DNA of 64,000 bases from Lysinibacillus pakistanensis (GTDB lineage Bacteria; Bacillota; Bacilli; Bacillales_A; Planococcaceae): NCBI GenBank assembly GCA_001312325.1, contig BBDJ01000010.1, positions 62,001 through 126,000 of the forward strand, in the 5' to 3' direction. The translations under genes and the position numbers were made by a program. This document shows, piece by piece, positions 21,926 to 32,450 of the stretch. Numbering within the stretch: the stretch's first letter is position 1; each line of letters begins with the position of its first letter. The notes under the pieces were generated by a model. That model had not been told where the DNA came from. It was given only the letters and a program-made list of their open reading frames with translations, and did not search any database.

Positions 21926-22636
21926 ATGAAAAAAAGCATTAATTGGAAGTGTTTTGTTGATTATATTAATAGGAGTGGCATTGTATTTTATTTTAGAAAA
22001 TAAAAAAATTAAATAAAGATGAAGTTTCTGAAACAAGTCCCGAAGTAGAAGAGATATTAGATTACAGTGATGAAGAATTGGAGAAACTTAAAAATACAGA
22101 ACAGCAATTTATAACTCATTATAATAACAAAAAGTATGATACGGTCATATTACACTATCGAAATGTTTTTTTATCTAATATGAATAATTTAAAACCTACA
22201 AAGGAAATTATTGAACTATATAATAAATCAGTTAAAAAGATCTTTGATAATGCCTCCGAATTTCCGAGTAGAGATTACGATGAATTACATTTTAAAAATC
22301 TTAACAAGGAAACTGTAGCATTTATTGAAAGTAAATTTGGTAAAGAAATTGAAGAACATAAAGAGGACATGGAGCAACTAGAAAATGAACGTGAAAAACA
22401 AAAAAATTGAAAGAAGAGAAAGTAATGAAAGAGAGAGATTACTTCAAGAAAAAGCTTCACGCGGCGTAACAATAGGTATGACGAAAGATGATGTTTTGTT
22501 AAGTAGCTGGGGTGCGCCAAGCAATATTAACAAAACTGTTAATGCAAATGGGACAAGTGAACAATGGGTATATGATAATTATAATTATTTATACTTTGAA
22601 AATGGGATATTAACTTCCATCCAAACATCAAATTAA
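21926..22636 (+). CDS. Membrane-anchored protein with SmpA/BamE-like C-terminal domain
   Basis: Three A7-run corrections (about 21929, 22002, 22401) give one protein of about 235 aa. It has an N-terminal membrane anchor (GSVLLIILIGVALYFIL), a charged helical stalk (EEHKEDMEQLENEREKQK) and a C-terminal domain GVTIGMTKDDVLLSSWGAPS and EQWVYDNYNYLYFENG, resembling the small SmpA/OmlA-type beta domain of lipoproteins. TAGGAGTG precedes the start. Role unknown; in Gram-positives such domains are found in exported proteins. Confidence 0.6.
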
Positions 22637-22760
22637 AATTTAGAGGCGATTCAAAGCTTTATTATTTCATGTACCTATATACATACTCATGAAGAATTAT
22701 GTGGTTTGTTTTGTGAAATTGTGGAGATGTTTTATTCATTTTAAATAGTGGAGGTCATTT

Positions 22761-22988
22761 ATGAAAATAAAAGAAGATGGCTACAAAGTAGTAATTGATA
22801 ACTTTGTATTTGATGGCCAAGTTGAACAAGATAATTTTTGCTCTAATTGTAAGTTCAATCTAGTTTATTACGACGATTTTGATACTTATTTCTGTCCGAA
22901 GTGTAATAGTTGGATAGAATCAAAGTGTAGTGACCCAGAATGCAAATACTGCTCTAAACGACCAGAAAAACCTTTACCCGACAAATAG
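22761..22988 (+). CDS. Small zinc-ribbon protein
   Basis: 75 aa with CSNC, CPKC and CKYCSKRPEKP: four or more Cys pairs able to bind one or two zinc ions. Start after GGAGGT. Function unknown; it may partner the preceding gene. Confidence 0.6.
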   Translation: MKIKEDGYKVVIDNFVFDGQVEQDNFCSNCKFNLVYYDDFDTYFCPKCNSWIESKCSDPECKYCSKRPEKPLPDK

Positions 22989-23188
22989 TGTTACAACAAT
23001 AACAATTGAATACTGAATATGCCTTTAAATAAATTTTTTTTAAGGTTGTTTACCTGGATTTGATATTATTAGCGAATGGTTACTTTTGGTTGAAAAAGTA
23101 TATTATTCAATACAATATAATTATATTTCTTTTTAATCCATTTGTTGGATACAATTAATATTTCTAAATTGGTATACTGTTTTTGATG

Positions 23189-23260
23189 CATCTTATCCCT
23201 TCTGCACAAAGGGGTAAGATGTGGAACATCACTTAAATGATTAGGTGATGTTCTTTTTGT
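23189..23260 (+). terminator. Two tandem hairpins
   Basis: CATCTTATCCC pairs with GGGGTAAGATG (23189-23221). GAACATCAC pairs with GTGATGTTC (23224-23253) and a T-run follows. The interval 22989-23451 holds no gene. Confidence 0.6.
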
Positions 23261-23451
23261 TTTATGACATTAATGGACTTATATACATAAATGTATGGAC
23301 ACGGAAAAAGTATTCTGTAAGCAATTAGTAATAGGAGGTTTTTCTTATTTTGCCTTTTATGCTAGAAAATAATTTAATTCAATTTAGCTAAAATGTAGGA
23401 AATAGTAATGGTACTCCTAAAAAGAGTCACTAATTTTATGGAGGAATATCA

Positions 23452-23877
23452 ATGTCACATTCATTATTTCAAAGAATAACAATTTCTGTTATTTCCGCAA
23501 TAATTTTATCATGGTTCTTAAGTTTTTATTTTGGCTATGGCTCTATGGAGGAGGAAATAAGTGAAACGAACGGATATTCAACTAAAACATTATTCTTGAT
23601 GTTTATTGGATATTCACTTGTTATCTATGGGATTTTGGGAGTTATTATTTCTTGGTTTATTGACACTAAAATTCAAAAACAATTAAATCAAGCAGTACTT
23701 TATTGCGTGAGTGGAGCAATCATAGGAGGAATAGTATACTTCTTAACTTCTGCTGTTACATATATGAATAGACTTCTTATCTTTCTGTTGATTGGAACTT
23801 TTGCAGCACTTTTATATTTTATACTTCTAAAAATATTTAATTTGGTAGTTTTCAAAATGATGAAATCGGCCTCTTGA
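23452..23877 (+). CDS. Four-TM membrane protein, unknown
   Basis: 141 aa, four hydrophobic segments (ISVISAIILSWFLSFYF, LMFIGYSLVIYGILGVIIS, AVLYCVSGAIIGGIVYFL, LLIFLLIGTFAALLYFIL) and a basic tail. Start after GGAGG. No family recognised. Confidence 0.6.
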   Translation: MSHSLFQRITISVISAIILSWFLSFYFGYGSMEEEISETNGYSTKTLFLMFIGYSLVIYGILGVIISWFIDTKIQKQLNQAVLYCVSGAIIGGIVYFLTSAVTYMNRLLIFLLIGTFAALLYFILLKIFNLVVFKMMKSAS

Positions 23878-24019
23878 AATTAGTGAAATAAATGAAGATA
23901 AGCAGGAACTTTTCAAGGTGAAACAGAAATTATATCTAAGCTAGTTTAGTGTGATATGAGAATTCAAGTGTAATAAATCATTTAAAACTAAAAATTAAAT
24001 TATTAAGGAGACCATATGT

Positions 24020-24676
24020 ATGAAAGTTTCTAAGGGTGTAGAAATGCTTCATCTAGAGTATCAAGATTTTATTATTCATCCTACTCTTTTATGGGATCAA
24101 GAAATGGCTGTTTTAATAGACACTGGATTTCCTGGGCAAATGGAGGATATACGGTTGGCAATTGAAGAAATAGGTGTACCGTTTAATAAATTGAAAGCTA
24201 TCATTTTGACCCATCAGGACATTGATCATATCGGTAGTCTTCCTGAGCTATTACTAGAGAGGGGAAGTCATATCAAAGTATATGCTCATCAGCTGGATAA
24301 ACCTTATATCCAAGGAGAAATCCCTCTGATAAAAGATGGACATCTTGAGAACCCTCCAAAGGGCAAGGTGAATGAAACCTTAAAAGATGGTCAAGAGTTA
24401 CCATATTGTGGTGGAATTCGTATTATTCATACACCAGGTCATACGTCTGGACATATAAGCCTGTATTTACAACAGAGTAAAACGTTGATTGCCGGGGATT
24501 CAATGTACAGTGTCAATGGGGTAATTGAAGGAATTCATATCCCGACAGTACTGGATTTACATGAAGCTCAGCTTTCTATAAAGAAATACTTAGATTTCGA
24601 TATAGAATCCGTGATTTGTTACCATGGAGGTCTAAGTAAGGGAAATATTAAGGAACAAATTCAAAAAGTAATTTGA
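24020..24676 (+). CDS. Metallo-beta-lactamase-fold hydrolase
   Basis: 218 aa. Metal ligands: THQDIDHIG (the first His of the usual HxHxDH is shifted to TH-Q-D-x-DH), HTPGHTSGHI and a late CYHGG. AAGGAG lies upstream of ATG 24020. The family hydrolyses thioesters, lactones and phosphodiesters; the substrate is unknown. No operon. Confidence 0.85.
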   Translation: MKVSKGVEMLHLEYQDFIIHPTLLWDQEMAVLIDTGFPGQMEDIRLAIEEIGVPFNKLKAIILTHQDIDHIGSLPELLLERGSHIKVYAHQLDKPYIQGEIPLIKDGHLENPPKGKVNETLKDGQELPYCGGIRIIHTPGHTSGHISLYLQQSKTLIAGDSMYSVNGVIEGIHIPTVLDLHEAQLSIKKYLDFDIESVICYHGGLSKGNIKEQIQKVI

Positions 24677-25015
24677 TTTTGTTAATTTTGGAGGTACGGA
24701 AAAAAAGGCTTTTCATTCAATAAACTAGTTTTGTATTACTAATGATAGAATGTTTCAAAGAATTTACTAAAAAGGCCATTACGCATATCTTAACTTCTTC
24801 ACAAGCGATTTTATGATGCCGAAAATCAGAAGAAAGTAAAAATATGCTAGTAAATGAAGCAATGGTGTCTGGTGGAACACTCTATAGTGCCCCTTACCTA
24901 ACAACGAATTTGTAGCTTAAAAAAATGGTTAGAGTATGCAAACTGGTATTAATAAGGTTGCTACATCCTAACCATTTTTTATTTAAAAAGGACCTGTATT
25001 TCTAATTTTTTTGAC
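24677..25015 (+). other. Gene-free interval with terminator
   Basis: AAAATGGTTAG (24922) pairs with CTAACCATTTT (24968) with a T-run after it. No supported gene. Confidence 0.4.
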
Positions 25016-25286
25016 TTAATATAAAGCAATATTTTTTTTGCTATAGGTTAAAAGCATATAGAATAGAAAGACATTGATAAAAAAATGGAGCATATGAAAA
25101 TGAGTTTGTGTAAAAAAAAGTTGGTGTAAAGAATGACCATGCAGATTGTATTTCTTCATGGCCCTTATAACTGACCCAACGCATTGGTCCTCCAAATTCA
25201 TTAGATGGATACGATACCAAAAATATAGAAAAGATCGTCAAGCAAATACTAATCCACAATAATTTCTCTTTGCTAGATATTTTCAT
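25016..25286 (-). CDS. Small membrane protein, unknown
   Basis: Reading T8 as T7 on the coding strand (about 25112) gives one frame. It has an N-terminal TM (LLWISICLTIFSIFLVSYP), an extracellular loop (GGPMRWVSYKGHEE) and a second TM (MLHFFINVFLFYMLL). It follows another small membrane gene on the same strand, likely one transcript. Confidence 0.5.
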
Positions 25287-25327
25287 TTTACCACCAAATT
25301 TCATGTTTTTTATCTTAATGCATTTGT

Positions 25328-25520
25328 TCAAAATTTCTCCTTCTCGTCCTTCCACTCCATATAAAATTTACGATAAATGGGTATTAGGACTAAAATAGCT
25401 ACTATGAAAATAAGTATAAGTGTATATTGATTGGAAGGAGCTTGGTTTTTATCAAAAAAAGAGAAAGCCAAGCGCTAATCCAATAATAATACTTAAGGTA
25501 CCCGTTATAATGTTTCTCAT
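25328..25520 (-). CDS. Two-TM small membrane protein, unknown
   Basis: Reading T7 near 25460 as T6 gives 63 aa: MRNIITGTLSIIIGLALGFL, then DKNQAPSNQY and a second TM, ending YMEWKDEKEKF. It lies just upstream of the gene at 25016. Confidence 0.5.
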
Positions 25521-25541
25521 TTTATATACACCTCTATTTTT

Positions 25542-26004
25542 TCAATGAAAAAATTTAATTAATTGATAATAGGTAACTTCACATTTTTTTACCCAATCCA
25601 TTATAAAATTTTTTTGCCTAGGATTTAATTTATTAGGAAGCTTATTTCTAGCAAAATTTATGTTCCCTGCTTTCCTCTGATTTTTGTAATAATTCACCCT
25701 TAAAATCCAATGTTTTAAAAATAATTTGAACACTATAAGCTTTATCTTTATTTGGATACTCTACAAAGCAATCTTTACCAGAATAAATTCCAAATAGCTC
25801 TAAATTATAAACCTCTAAACCAGTTTCCTCAAATACTTCCCTAATGGCCGTTTGTTGAAATGTTTCACCTAATTCCATTAAACCACCAGGTATACACCAA
25901 TTATCTACGTCTAGTCGATGCTGTAATAAAATTTGATGTTCCTTTTCAATAATGACACCACAGCCTATTGTTATTAATGTTTCATGACCAATAAAATTTC
26001 TCAT
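25542..26004 (-). CDS. Nudix hydrolase
   Basis: Nudix box GGLMELGETFQQTAIREVFE followed by ETGLEV, complete for nucleoside-diphosphate-linked substrate hydrolysis. The C-terminal NKLPNKLNPRQKNFIMDWV, typical of this clade, is joined if one G of GGG near 25670 is removed. About 153 aa. A weak ribosome site precedes 26004. Confidence 0.8.
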
Positions 26005-26180
26005 AAATTGTATAAAATCATTGTTATAAACCTTTCTAAAGTAAAATAATATAACAACTGTATCAAATTTCCTGACCTATGTCATCGGAAGTTGGTTAAT
26101 ATAACATGGGGAATTTTCCATTTGGTATAATATAGGTAACAGGGATTTGGAATTTAGAAAGGACAGAGGTGAATTATAAA

Positions 26181-26938
26181 GTGGAGTATCTTCAAATGAC
26201 TAGCAATCAGATTGAACAGGAGCATATATGCTGTGCACTAGGTGCTAAGCAATACGAGCAAGCAGTAAAGGAAAAGAAAAATTGGTTAATGGATCGCATA
26301 AACGATGGGCTGGTTTTTTTTATCGATTGAATGAGCGGGCAAAGGTTTTTATCGAATATTTACCCGCACATCAGGCCTGGGCTCCTATTGAGGCACCGAA
26401 TTATATGTATATAAATTGTCTATGGGTTTCAGGTAAATATAAAAATCAGCATCATGCTAGACGATTACTTGAAAAGTGTATAGAGGATGCACAAGCACAG
26501 GGAATGGATGGGATTGTCCATATAGTAGGAAAGAAAAAGCTTCCTTTTTTTAAGTGATAAACGTTTTTTTTGAGCATTTGGGATTTAAAATTATAGATCA
26601 TGCAGCCCCTTATTTTGAGCTAGCTGTCTATAAATTTAACGACGAAGCTGTTGAGCCATCATTTAAATTTCATACGAGCGATCTAAAATCTCAGAGTGAT
26701 GGTATTATCATATACTATACTGCTCAATGTCCCTTTGCAGTAGGTGTTATAAATGATTTAAGGGATGCTACTGTAAAAAAAAGGCATCCCTTTTCATGCC
26801 TATCAGCTAACCACAAAAGAAGAAGCACAGAATGCACCTATTATTTGGACAACCTTTGGATTATTTTATAATGGACAGTTTGTGACACATGAAATTATGA
26901 GTGTCAACAAATTTGAAAAGTTTTTAAACACATTATGA
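26181..26938 (+). CDS. GNAT acetyltransferase with YoaP-like C-terminal domain
   Basis: N-terminal GNAT domain (INCLWVSGKYKNQHHARRLL as the acetyl-CoA-binding region) and a C-terminal YoaP-like region with IIYYTAQCPFAVGV and FGLFYNGQFVTHEIMS. Runs at about 26316, 26548, 26565 and 26780 need one-base corrections to make one frame of about 250 aa. GTG 26181 follows AGGTGA. Acetyl acceptor unknown. Confidence 0.75.
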
Positions 26939-26946
26939 ATAAGCAT

Positions 26947-27111
26947 TTATATTCTTTTCAAGAAAAGTAATAGCATAGCAAAAACACAAATACCTAATAA
27001 ATACCCGAGGCTAATTGACCAAGAGAAAAAAATCAAATAAGATATAGATAAGAATTGTTGTAAACAAAAAGCCGAGAGCGATACCAGACAACTGTTTTTT
27101 TTAACATTCAT
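26947..27111 (-). CDS. Two-TM small membrane protein
   Basis: Reading T8 as T6 at 27095 and T7 as T6 at 27026 gives GIALGFLFTTILIYILFDFF and SWSISLGYLLGICVF with a basic end (FLKRI). Start near 27111 after GGAGAGAGAGG. Uncertain because two corrections are needed. Confidence 0.35.
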   Translation of the reverse strand: MNVKKNSCLVSLSAFCLQQFLSISYLIFFSWSISLGYLLGICVFAMLLLFLKRI

Positions 27112-27259
27112 TCCTCTCTCTCCTAACATGATTAATTATAGTTATAGTGTTATTTATATTATATAGTATATCCTTAATTTTGGTAATTGGTAAGTACGGG
27201 ATAGAACCGTATGTAGAGAATAGCCTTAGTGTTAACGTTATAGAAAGGTGGCAATTATT

Positions 27260-27598
27260 TTGAAAATAAGTAAACAAAATGCAGAGCATTATTGTTGGGG
27301 AGAACTATGTGATGGCTGGCATCTAGTTAAAAATAAAAAGCTTAGTATAATTCATGAGCGTATGCCAGCTAAAACAACAGAAATTAACCATTATCATCAT
27401 CATGCACAACAATTTTTCTTTGTTCTGTCTGGCACCGCAACAATTGAAATTAACGGCAATCCCACTATATTACAGGAGGGTGAAGGAATTGAAGTTCCCC
27501 CTTTAACACCGCATCAAATGCAAAATAATACAGAGAAAGATCTAGAGTTTTTAGTTATTTCACAGCCAAATAGTAGAGGCGATCGCATTCCACTATAA
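27260..27598 (+). CDS. Cupin-domain protein
   Basis: Single beta-barrel cupin: HYHHHAQQFFFVLSGTATIE (metal-binding His) and GIEVPPLTPHQMQNN. About 112 aa. TTG 27260 is preferred because AAAGGTGG lies 7-8 bases upstream. Likely a metal-dependent small-molecule or sugar-binding enzyme. Confidence 0.75.
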   Translation: MKISKQNAEHYCWGELCDGWHLVKNKKLSIIHERMPAKTTEINHYHHHAQQFFFVLSGTATIEINGNPTILQEGEGIEVPPLTPHQMQNNTEKDLEFLVISQPNSRGDRIPL

Positions 27599-27680
27599 GA
27601 TGATTCATTCTTTTGCATGAGGTATTCATTTTCTGAGTCTAGTATAGTAAATGAAACAAAGGGCAGGGGAGATGCTTACA

Positions 27681-28367
27681 GTGAAAATTACCAAAGTAAA
27701 GCTATATGCATATGATTTACATAAAATGAAGGAATTTTATAGTACACAATTAGGATTTTCAATAATAAAAAAATACCGATCATTATTTTACTGTTGCAGT
27801 CGGTGAAAGTACTATAACGTTTGAAAAAAATTCCTGCTTCCGTACAAAAGCAATATCATTTTGCTTTAAATATTCCATGTAATTTATTTCAACAGGCAAA
27901 AAGCTGGGTAAAAGAGCGTGCGGAAATACTGTTTTCAGCCGAAGAAGATGAAGTATATTTTGACACTTTGAAGGCCTTTTCCTGTTATTTTTATGACCCA
28001 GAAGAAAATATTATAGAGCTCATTGCAAGACAGGAAGTGAATCCTAAAATAGATGCCATGTCTTTTTCATCAGAGCATGTGCTAAGCATCGGTGAAATGA
28101 ATATCACAACAGATACTATTTATTTAGTAGCAAATACATTAAAAAAATATGGAATTATACCAATGAATAATAATGAAATTTGCGCAGATAGTCTTACGTT
28201 TATGGGGAATTATGAGGATGGAGCAAATTTATTATTAGGACCAAGTGAACGTATATGGTATTTTTCAAATAAAAAAAGCGATTGTCAGTCCAATGGAGAT
28301 AGAAATTAATAATCATCTACAACTATGTATGAATGAGAAGGCTGAGTTTACAATTACGCGGCTATAA
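27681..28367 (+). CDS. VOC (glyoxalase/bleomycin-resistance fold) protein
   Basis: MKITKVKLYAYDLHKMKEFY, then STQLGFSI and FYDPEENIIELIARQE are VOC-family features. Run corrections near 27770, 27823 and 28271 extend it at both ends to about 228 aa. GTG 27681 follows AGGGGAG. Substrate unknown. Confidence 0.75.
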
Positions 28368-28468
28368 AAACATCGTTTCCTATGATTAGGTAAAAAAACC
28401 TTTATATTTGAAGTGTGATTCCGATGCTCCAAGTATAATGTTATTTTATGAATAAGGAGTCCTATTTA

Positions 28469-29461
28469 TTGAAAGCAAAAAGCATTAAATACTATGAATT
28501 TGGAAATCCCCTAGAGGTTTTAAAGTTTGAAAATAAAACGATTAAGCCACCACAAGCACAAGAAATAATTGTTCGGATGCTAGCACGACCTATAAATCCA
28601 TCTGATTTAATTCCAATTTGGGGGAAGTATGCTCATCGAATTTCTTTACCAACTATTCCCGGCTATGAGGGAGTTGGAATCATAGAGGATGTAGGTCCTT
28701 CAGTTTCTCAAAATCTTATCGGTAAACGTGTATTACCTTTACGAGGAGATGGAACTTGGCAGGAGTTTGTTCAAACAAGAGCAGAATTTTCCGTACCAAT
28801 TCCAGATTCAATAGCTGATTTTACCGCTGCCCAAATGTATATTAACCCCATGACGGCTTGGGTTACTTGTACAGAAGTACTGAAACTACGACCAAATGAT
28901 GTTTTATTAGTAAATGCCTGTGGATCTGCGATTGGTCATATTTTTGCACAGCTAGCAAAATTGATTGGTTTTCAGCTTATTGCAGTAACGAGAAATCATA
29001 AGTATACAGATGATTTACTTCAGCTTGGCGCTTCCTACGTAATTGATACCTCTTTAATACCGCTCTATGAAACAGTAATGGAAATGACTAATGGTCAGGG
29101 AGCTGATGCAGCTATTGATTCTATCGGAGGAACAGCTGGTAATGAGCTTGCATTCTGTGTAAAATCGGGTGGAGAATTTTTAGCGATTGGTCTTTTATCA
29201 GGTGTACAAGTGAATTGGCAAAGTATTGTAAAGGAGGCCAATGTTAGGGCCAATATGTTCCATTTACGCCATTGGAATAAGCAGGTATCTATAGAAAGAT
29301 GGCAAGAAACATTCCATCAATTAATACACTTGGTGAGTAGTGGTATGTTAAAAATGATGGCAGTTGATTCTCATTATGATTTATTAGACATTCAAAAAGC
29401 AATAAAGTTTGTGGAATCATCCAAAACAACTAAAGGAAAGGTTTTTCTAACAAGCTATTAA
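28469..29461 (+). CDS. MDR-family enoyl/quinone reductase
   Basis: Zinc-free medium-chain reductase like 2-enoyl thioester reductase: GNPLEVLKFENKTI at the N-terminus, GYEGVGIIEDVG, and the nucleotide-binding VNACGSAIGHIFAQLAKLIG. About 330 aa. TTG 28469 is preferred over ATG 28448 because AAGGAG (28454-28459) lies correctly before it. NADPH-dependent reduction of an enoyl or quinone substrate is inferred from family. Confidence 0.8.
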   Translation: MKAKSIKYYEFGNPLEVLKFENKTIKPPQAQEIIVRMLARPINPSDLIPIWGKYAHRISLPTIPGYEGVGIIEDVGPSVSQNLIGKRVLPLRGDGTWQEFVQTRAEFSVPIPDSIADFTAAQMYINPMTAWVTCTEVLKLRPNDVLLVNACGSAIGHIFAQLAKLIGFQLIAVTRNHKYTDDLLQLGASYVIDTSLIPLYETVMEMTNGQGADAAIDSIGGTAGNELAFCVKSGGEFLAIGLLSGVQVNWQSIVKEANVRANMFHLRHWNKQVSIERWQETFHQLIHLVSSGMLKMMAVDSHYDLLDIQKAIKFVESSKTTKGKVFLTSY

Positions 29462-29475
29462 AATCCTGTAAAGAA

Positions 29476-29510
29476 ACGAAGGGCAGTCTATTATACCCTT
29501 CGTTTTTTTC
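29476..29510. terminator. Bidirectional terminator
   Basis: ACGAAGGG pairs with CCCTTCGT with T7 on one side, between two convergent genes. Confidence 0.75.
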
Positions 29511-29512
29511 AC

Positions 29513-30508
29513 TTAAAATAAATCAGTTGATAAATAACGAAGACCAGTATCGGGAAGGATGACCACTATCCTTTTTCCTTTATTCTCAGGACGTTTTGCA
29601 AGAATTGTAGCCGCGAATAGGGCAGCACCTGATGAGGTACCTACTAATAGACCATCTGTTTTCGCTACTGCACGAGCGGCTTCATAGGCTTGAACAGTTT
29701 CTACTTCAAGCACTTCATCAATGATCTCTAAATGAACATTCGATGGAACGCGTGCCTCATCAGCATCAGAGAAGCGATGAACACCCGTGATTTCAATAAT
29801 ATCTGGATTATCAACGGTTGCAATGGAGTTAATAGCTGGCTCCACTCCTATAATTTGAATCTTTGAGTTTTTAGATTTTAAGAAGGCACCTACACCACTT
29901 ATTGTCCCGCCCGTCCCTATTGAGGCTACAAAAATATCAATATTACCTTCCGTATCATCCCAAATCTCAGGACCTGTTGTTAGCTTATGAATGTTTGGAT
30001 TAGCCTCATTGTCAAGTTGATTAAGAAATACTACATTTTCCTCACGATTAACGACGGTTTCTCTAAAAACTTTAATTGTTTCTACAAAATCACCGTCCGT
30101 CTCCTCAAAGGCAGTCACCATTTCTGGAACTTCAGAAAATGGTACTACCTCAGTCCCGTATGCCTTTACAACCTTTGTGCGCTCCTCACTTACCCCATCC
30201 TGCATGTAAATCCGAAGCTTATAACCTTTTGCTGCTGCAATTGCCGCTAGACCAATACCAGTATTTCCACTAGTTGTTTCAATAATTGTTTTGTCCTTTG
30301 TTAAAACACCTTGAGCTTCAGCATCCTCAATCATGGCTTTAGCTATACGATCTTTCACACTATTTGCTGGATTAAAGTATTCTAACTTTACAATAATTTC
30401 AGTTTCAAGCTGTTGTTCTTTGACATATTGATTTAAGGCCAAAAGTGGAGTATGCCCAATTAACTCCGTTATGGATTGCTTTATTTTATTTGCAATTACT
30501 TGACCCAT
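29513..30508 (-). CDS. cysK: Cysteine synthase / O-acetylserine sulfhydrylase
   Basis: PLP enzyme making cysteine from O-acetylserine and sulfide. PLP lysine in NPANSVKDR, substrate loop TTSGNTGIG, phosphate loop GTGGTISGVG and C-terminal GTSSGAALFAA. About 331 aa, slightly longer than usual CysK at the N-terminus. ATG 30508 is chosen because AAAGGAG lies 8 bases upstream. Monocistronic. Confidence 0.9.
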   Translation of the reverse strand: MGQVIANKIKQSITELIGHTPLLALNQYVKEQQLETEIIVKLEYFNPANSVKDRIAKAMIEDAEAQGVLTKDKTIIETTSGNTGIGLAAIAAAKGYKLRIYMQDGVSEERTKVVKAYGTEVVPFSEVPEMVTAFEETDGDFVETIKVFRETVVNREENVVFLNQLDNEANPNIHKLTTGPEIWDDTEGNIDIFVASIGTGGTISGVGAFLKSKNSKIQIIGVEPAINSIATVDNPDIIEITGVHRFSDADEARVPSNVHLEIIDEVLEVETVQAYEAARAVAKTDGLLVGTSSGAALFAATILAKRPENKGKRIVVILPDTGLRYLSTDLF

Positions 30509-30779
30509 CAGATCCACTCCTTTTTCCCTACTTAACTTACTTGCATTGTAAGAATTAAACGCATCATATCATCTGAAAGGATTTTAAGCAATGATATTCC
30601 TAATAGAAAGATTGAAAAGGCTGATAGGAAAAATTAATGTATTTTTTTGTAATTTCAACTTTTTATAGTCATACAAAAGTTTGTTTCTTCTTGAAAATAA
30701 AATCCTTACATTGTTATTTTTGGAAGGCTTACTAATCAGTTATGATAAATATAGCTGATATTTTCATGGGGGGAAAGAA

Positions 30780-31546
30780 ATGAAAGAGACAATAGCTAAG
30801 GTTTGTATAACTGCGGAAACAAAAATAACAATGATGAAGCACAGACCTGTCAATTATTTCTTACAAGCAGTTTTAGGTGGCCTTTTTATCGGCTTTGGCA
30901 TTTTGCTTATCGTCACAATTGGTGGTTTGTTTGATCCTGCTGGCGTACCAAGTATGAAAGTTGTACAAGGTTTATCTTTTGGCGTGGCGCTTAGTATGGT
31001 GATGATGGCTGGAGCAAATTTATTCACAGGGGATAATTTAGTTTTATCAATTAGTACATTATCCAAAAAAATCTACACCCCTAGAAATGATAGGTATTTG
31101 GACATTTAGCTACATAGGAAATTTTTGTGGCTCCCTATTAGGCGCTGGGTTATTTTTTTATGCAGGGCTTGCGGTGGGAGATACAGCCAATTATGTTGAA
31201 AAAAATAGCTACTGTTAAGATGAATGGCGGATTTGTCGCCCTTTTATGCCGAGGAATCCTGTGTAATCTGCTTGTCTGTTTAGCAGTATGGTGTGCCTAT
31301 AAATTAAAAACAGAAATTGCAAAATTAGCTATGATTTTTTGTTGTATTTTTCCATTTATTACTTCGGGGTTTGAGCATAGCATCGCCAATATGACATTAT
31401 TTTGTCTTGCCCTCTTTATACCTCATGGTGAAATGGTATCGCTGGCGGGAGCCATCGCCAATTTAGTACCTGTTACAATTGGAAATATAATTGGCGGAGC
31501 AATTATTGGTATTATTTATTGGATAAATGGTAGAGAAAGAAGTTAA
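30780..31546 (+). CDS. Formate/nitrite transporter family protein
   Basis: FNT pentameric channel: VNYFLQAVLGGLFIGFGILL, AGANLFTGDN, then CRGILCNLLVCLAVW and SGFEHSIANMTLF. About 254 aa after reading A7 at 31067 and 31198 as A6. Start follows GGGGG. Moves formate, nitrite or hydrosulfide; which is unknown. Confidence 0.85.
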
Positions 31547-31754
31547 AGCCTCTGGCGGATGTCGCGTAATCGGAAAGGAGTTAATGTTAGCGTAAAATCA
31601 ATCATCGCATCCATGCGATAACGGCTAACTGACCTGCATCGGTAAAAAAACGCCACGTCCTGTGGCTTTACCGAAATGACCGACATCGTGTCGGCCCTCA
31701 CGCAGGCCTAAGCACAAAGCCGATTCCTGACGCAATTATGCCGAGGCGTAATTG
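31545..31754 (+). repeat. Mosaic repeat family, copy C (long, hairpin-rich)
   Basis: Begins AAAGCCTCTGGCGGATGTC and ends GACGCAATTATGCCGAGGCG then TAATTGA, the same ends as the right half of copy E. Inside are stems GTTAGC/GCTAAC (31586/31624), ATCGCAT/ATGCGAT (31604/31613), CGGTAAA-GCCAC/GTGGC-TTTACCG (31640-31673) and CCGAC/GTCGG (31680/31690). It starts at the FNT stop codon. Confidence 0.7.
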
Positions 31755-31977
31755 AAAATGATGAAAATTTAGAATGTCGTTTATAAAAGTAGTAGAGAAG
31801 TCTATTATGATATTGATTGCTAGACTCGTTCTTTTGATATTTTGACTTTAAAATTAATCCTAGATAGAATGGAGAGTAGAGTGGCATAAATGGAATACTA
31901 CTTTTCTTTTCCTACACTGATAATAATGTTAAGAGATTATAGATAGAACAAAGAATGATAGAGAGGAGGAAGTCAAA

Positions 31978-32314
31978 ATGGAGCAGGAAGTGAACCAACA
32001 TACTATTCTTCAAGCGATTTTGGAGCTATCTACTCAAATGCAGGTTATGAAAACTGATCTTCAGCAACAAATTGAAGCGGTGGAAGCTAGATTAGAAAAA
32101 AAGATTGATGCGGTTGAAAGAAGATTAGAAGAAAAAATTGATGCTGTAGAAACAAGATTGGAGGAAAAAAACAAATTTACTGCAAAGCAGATTAGATTCA
32201 GTAGAACAAAATTTAAGTCAGAAGATAGATAGTATGGATACGAAAATGGAAATATTATCTCTTGAACTACTTGAAACAAAGGCAGATGTACGTATGCTAA
32301 AGCGAGCAAAATAA
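31978..32314 (+). CDS. Coiled-coil protein with 11-residue repeats
   Basis: About 111 aa after A7 at 32166 is read as A6. Tandem units such as IDAVERRLEEK and IDAVETRLEEK recur about four times (33-bp DNA repeat, 32071-32190), then coiled coil to the end (VRMLKRAK). Eleven-residue periodicity gives a right-handed or straight coiled coil. Start after GGAGGAAG. No enzymatic motif; role unknown. Confidence 0.6.
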
Positions 32315-32450
32315 ATTTTAATTACCGTATCCTTCGAGGCTACGGTTTTTTTTATCAAGAGGAGCCTACTCTAAGAGATGGGAAAAACATCTCTAATGCA
32401 CTTTATGGTATAATTTTTTTTGGAATAAATGGTCTAGAGGAGTGACAACA

